Assembly: GCA_910577885.1 (NCBI GenBank)
Contig: CAJTNK010000046.1
Location: forward strand, 1 to 15,675
Source of the DNA: an uncultured Rikenella sp.
GTDB taxonomy: Bacteria > Bacteroidota > Bacteroidia > Bacteroidales > Rikenellaceae
Direction of reading: 5' to 3'
DNA: 15,675 nt
Shown: piece after piece, positions 14,362 to 15,675 of the stretch
How the letters are laid out: each line of letters begins with the position of its first letter
Numbering within the stretch: position 1 is the stretch's first letter
The notes under the pieces: model-generated
Told to the model about the DNA's origin: nothing
Seen by the model: only the letters and a program-made list of their open reading frames with translations
Databases searched by the model: none
Made by a program: the position numbers and the translations under genes

Positions 14362-15585
14362 ATGAAGAAGATTTCACTTTTGGGCGCGCTGGCGGCCGTG
14401 GCGCTGACCTTTTCCTGTACCCGCGACCCGTATGCCGGGCTCGAAGCGGGGTTGGCCGACGACCTGCGGGCCAATATCGAGGCGGCAGACTCGTCGAACC
14501 GGGCCCAACTGCTCGACGCACTGACCCGCGTACCGAAAGATCAACACGAAGGGATGGCTTTCCTGATCGCCTATATGCCGGAGGGCGACCGCGACACGCT
14601 GACGGCCGATTTTCTGCTCCAGGAGGTGGACTGGGCGTACAAGGCGCGGGAGACTTTCCCGTGGGCAGCGGCCTTGCCGGATTCGGTCTTCTACAACGAC
14701 GTGCTGCCGTACGCTTCGATGAACGAGCGGCGCGAACCGTGGCGGGCGATGTTCTGGGAGAAGCTCTACCCGCTGGTGGACAGCACGGCGGACGTCCGGG
14801 CGGCGCTCGACACGATCAACAAGCAGCTGCAGCACCTGGTGAAGGTGGAGTACAACACCAAGCGTCGGAAACCGCACCAGTCGCCCGGCGAGTCGATGGA
14901 GATCGGGATGGCTTCTTGCAGCGGTCTTTCGATCCTGCTGTGCGACGCGCTCCGGACGATGGGGATTCCGGCGCGGATCGCCGGCACACCGCTCTGGGTC
15001 TCGAAAGAAGGGAATCACAACTGGGTCGAAGTATGGCTCGACGGGCAGTGGTACTTCACCGAGTACTACCCTACGCCGGCGCTCAACCACAGCTGGTTCC
15101 TCGAACGCGCCGGGAAGGCCGACAAGAGCGACCCGATCTACTGGATGTACGCCACCTCGTGGAAACCCACCGGTCTGCACTTCCCGATGGTGTGGAACCA
15201 CAAAAACCACAATGTGCCGGGGATCGACGTGACGGACTTTTACATCGACCTCTACAACGCCCAGATGGCCGAAGCCAAAAACGGCGCACCGGTAGCGATC
15301 CGGGCTTTCAAATCGAAAGAAGGAGGGCGTAGCAGCGCCGACCGGGTGGCCCAAGATATCCGCGTGGTCGACGCCAACGGCAAAATGGTGGCGGCCGGCA
15401 AAACGGCGGGGCCGACGGCCGACATGAACGACTACCTGACGCTCTACCTGCCGTTCGGACAATCGCTCCGGGCCGAATTCACCGATGCCGACGGGGCCGT
15501 ACACAGCACCGCTTTCTCCACGCCCAAACAGGCCGAAGCGGACAAACAACCGACCACAACCGATGTCGAACTCTTCATCGACTAA
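14362..15585 (+). CDS. Transglutaminase-like domain lipoprotein
   Basis: A lipoprotein of 407 residues. The signal peptide MKKISLLGALAAVALTFSC places the lipobox cysteine at 19, so it should be anchored to the envelope. A transglutaminase/protease-like domain spans about 145-240. The nucleophile is Cys186 (MASCSGLSILLCDALR, followed by GIPARIAG) and the histidine is His219 (GNHNWVEVWLDGQWYF). The third residue, usually Asp, appears to be Glu234 (FTEYYP). The C-terminal part (about 300-407) resembles a beta-sandwich, with IRVVDANGKMVAAG and a DYLTLYLPFG stretch. Substrate and reaction are unknown; the fold includes cysteine proteases, amidases and cross-linking enzymes. The frame is open upstream to 14077, but that part is antisense to the DUF1573 gene and lacks the signal peptide. 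It stands alone; repeat copy D begins 38 bp after its stop. Confidence 0.87.
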   Translation: MKKISLLGALAAVALTFSCTRDPYAGLEAGLADDLRANIEAADSSNRAQLLDALTRVPKDQHEGMAFLIAYMPEGDRDTLTADFLLQEVDWAYKARETFPWAAALPDSVFYNDVLPYASMNERREPWRAMFWEKLYPLVDSTADVRAALDTINKQLQHLVKVEYNTKRRKPHQSPGESMEIGMASCSGLSILLCDALRTMGIPARIAGTPLWVSKEGNHNWVEVWLDGQWYFTEYYPTPALNHSWFLERAGKADKSDPIYWMYATSWKPTGLHFPMVWNHKNHNVPGIDVTDFYIDLYNAQMAEAKNGAPVAIRAFKSKEGGRSSADRVAQDIRVVDANGKMVAAGKTAGPTADMNDYLTLYLPFGQSLRAEFTDADGAVHSTAFSTPKQAEADKQPTTTDVELFID

Positions 15586-15623
15586 TACTTCTCTGTAATC
15601 TTTCACCCTCTTGTCGTTGAACA

Positions 15624-15675
15624 GGAGGGTACTGTACCTTTTCTGAAGAAAAGGTACCCAAAAGACTTTCAGCTA
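15624..15675. repeat. Structured intergenic repeat, copy D (partial, cut by window end)
   Basis: It starts with the 12-mer GGAGGGTACTGT (15624-15635), then a perfect 11-bp hairpin GTACCTTTTCT / AGAAAAGGTAC (15634-15657), then CCAAAAGACTTTC. This is the reverse complement of the right flank of copies A-C, with stem bases changed on both sides so that pairing is kept. The core would lie beyond the window. Confidence 0.7.

Overview
The window looks like chromosomal DNA of a GC-rich Bacteroidales bacterium, most like Alistipes / Rikenellaceae. Three things point there: Bacteroidetes-type promoters (TTG, 20 bp, TAnnTTTG), a gldH-type lipoprotein gene next to a PSP1-domain gene, and a sodium-pump methylmalonyl-CoA decarboxylase operon whose OadG subunit carries a lamin-tail domain. 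Genus is inferred. No rRNA, tRNA, CRISPR array, transposase or phage gene was found.

Layout, plus strand first. After a terminator-like hairpin (20-66) comes folC (148-1422), then a promoter (1406-1436) and the compact run ricT, gldH, trmB, ispH (1506-5261). A 420-bp structured repeat (copy A) separates this from priA (5779-8076). A one-way terminator (8148-8197) divides priA from the minus-strand operon. Read in its own direction that operon is: promoter 13919-13889, mce, repeat C, mmdA, oadG, repeat B, the biotin carrier, oadB, terminator. It converts (R)- to (S)-methylmalonyl-CoA, decarboxylates it to propionyl-CoA and exports Na+, the last part of the succinate-propionate route. Upstream, a small DUF1573 protein gene and a plus-strand transglutaminase-like lipoprotein gene diverge from a short shared promoter region. 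A fourth repeat copy (D) starts at 15624 and runs off the end.

Two things stand out. First, the PriA protein is full length and keeps its eight zinc cysteines and fold-defining motifs. However, it has lost the Walker A P-loop, the catalytic Glu of motif II, the motif V core and the GRAGR arginine motif VI, so it looks like a helicase-dead replication restart protein. Second, the repeats form a family of about 420-430 bp built of nested inverted repeats. In copy C a 180-bp core is flipped relative to its flanks. In copy B the two arms of the central stem are exchanged. Hairpin stems differ between copies by paired, compensating changes. Two copies sit inside the decarboxylase operon.
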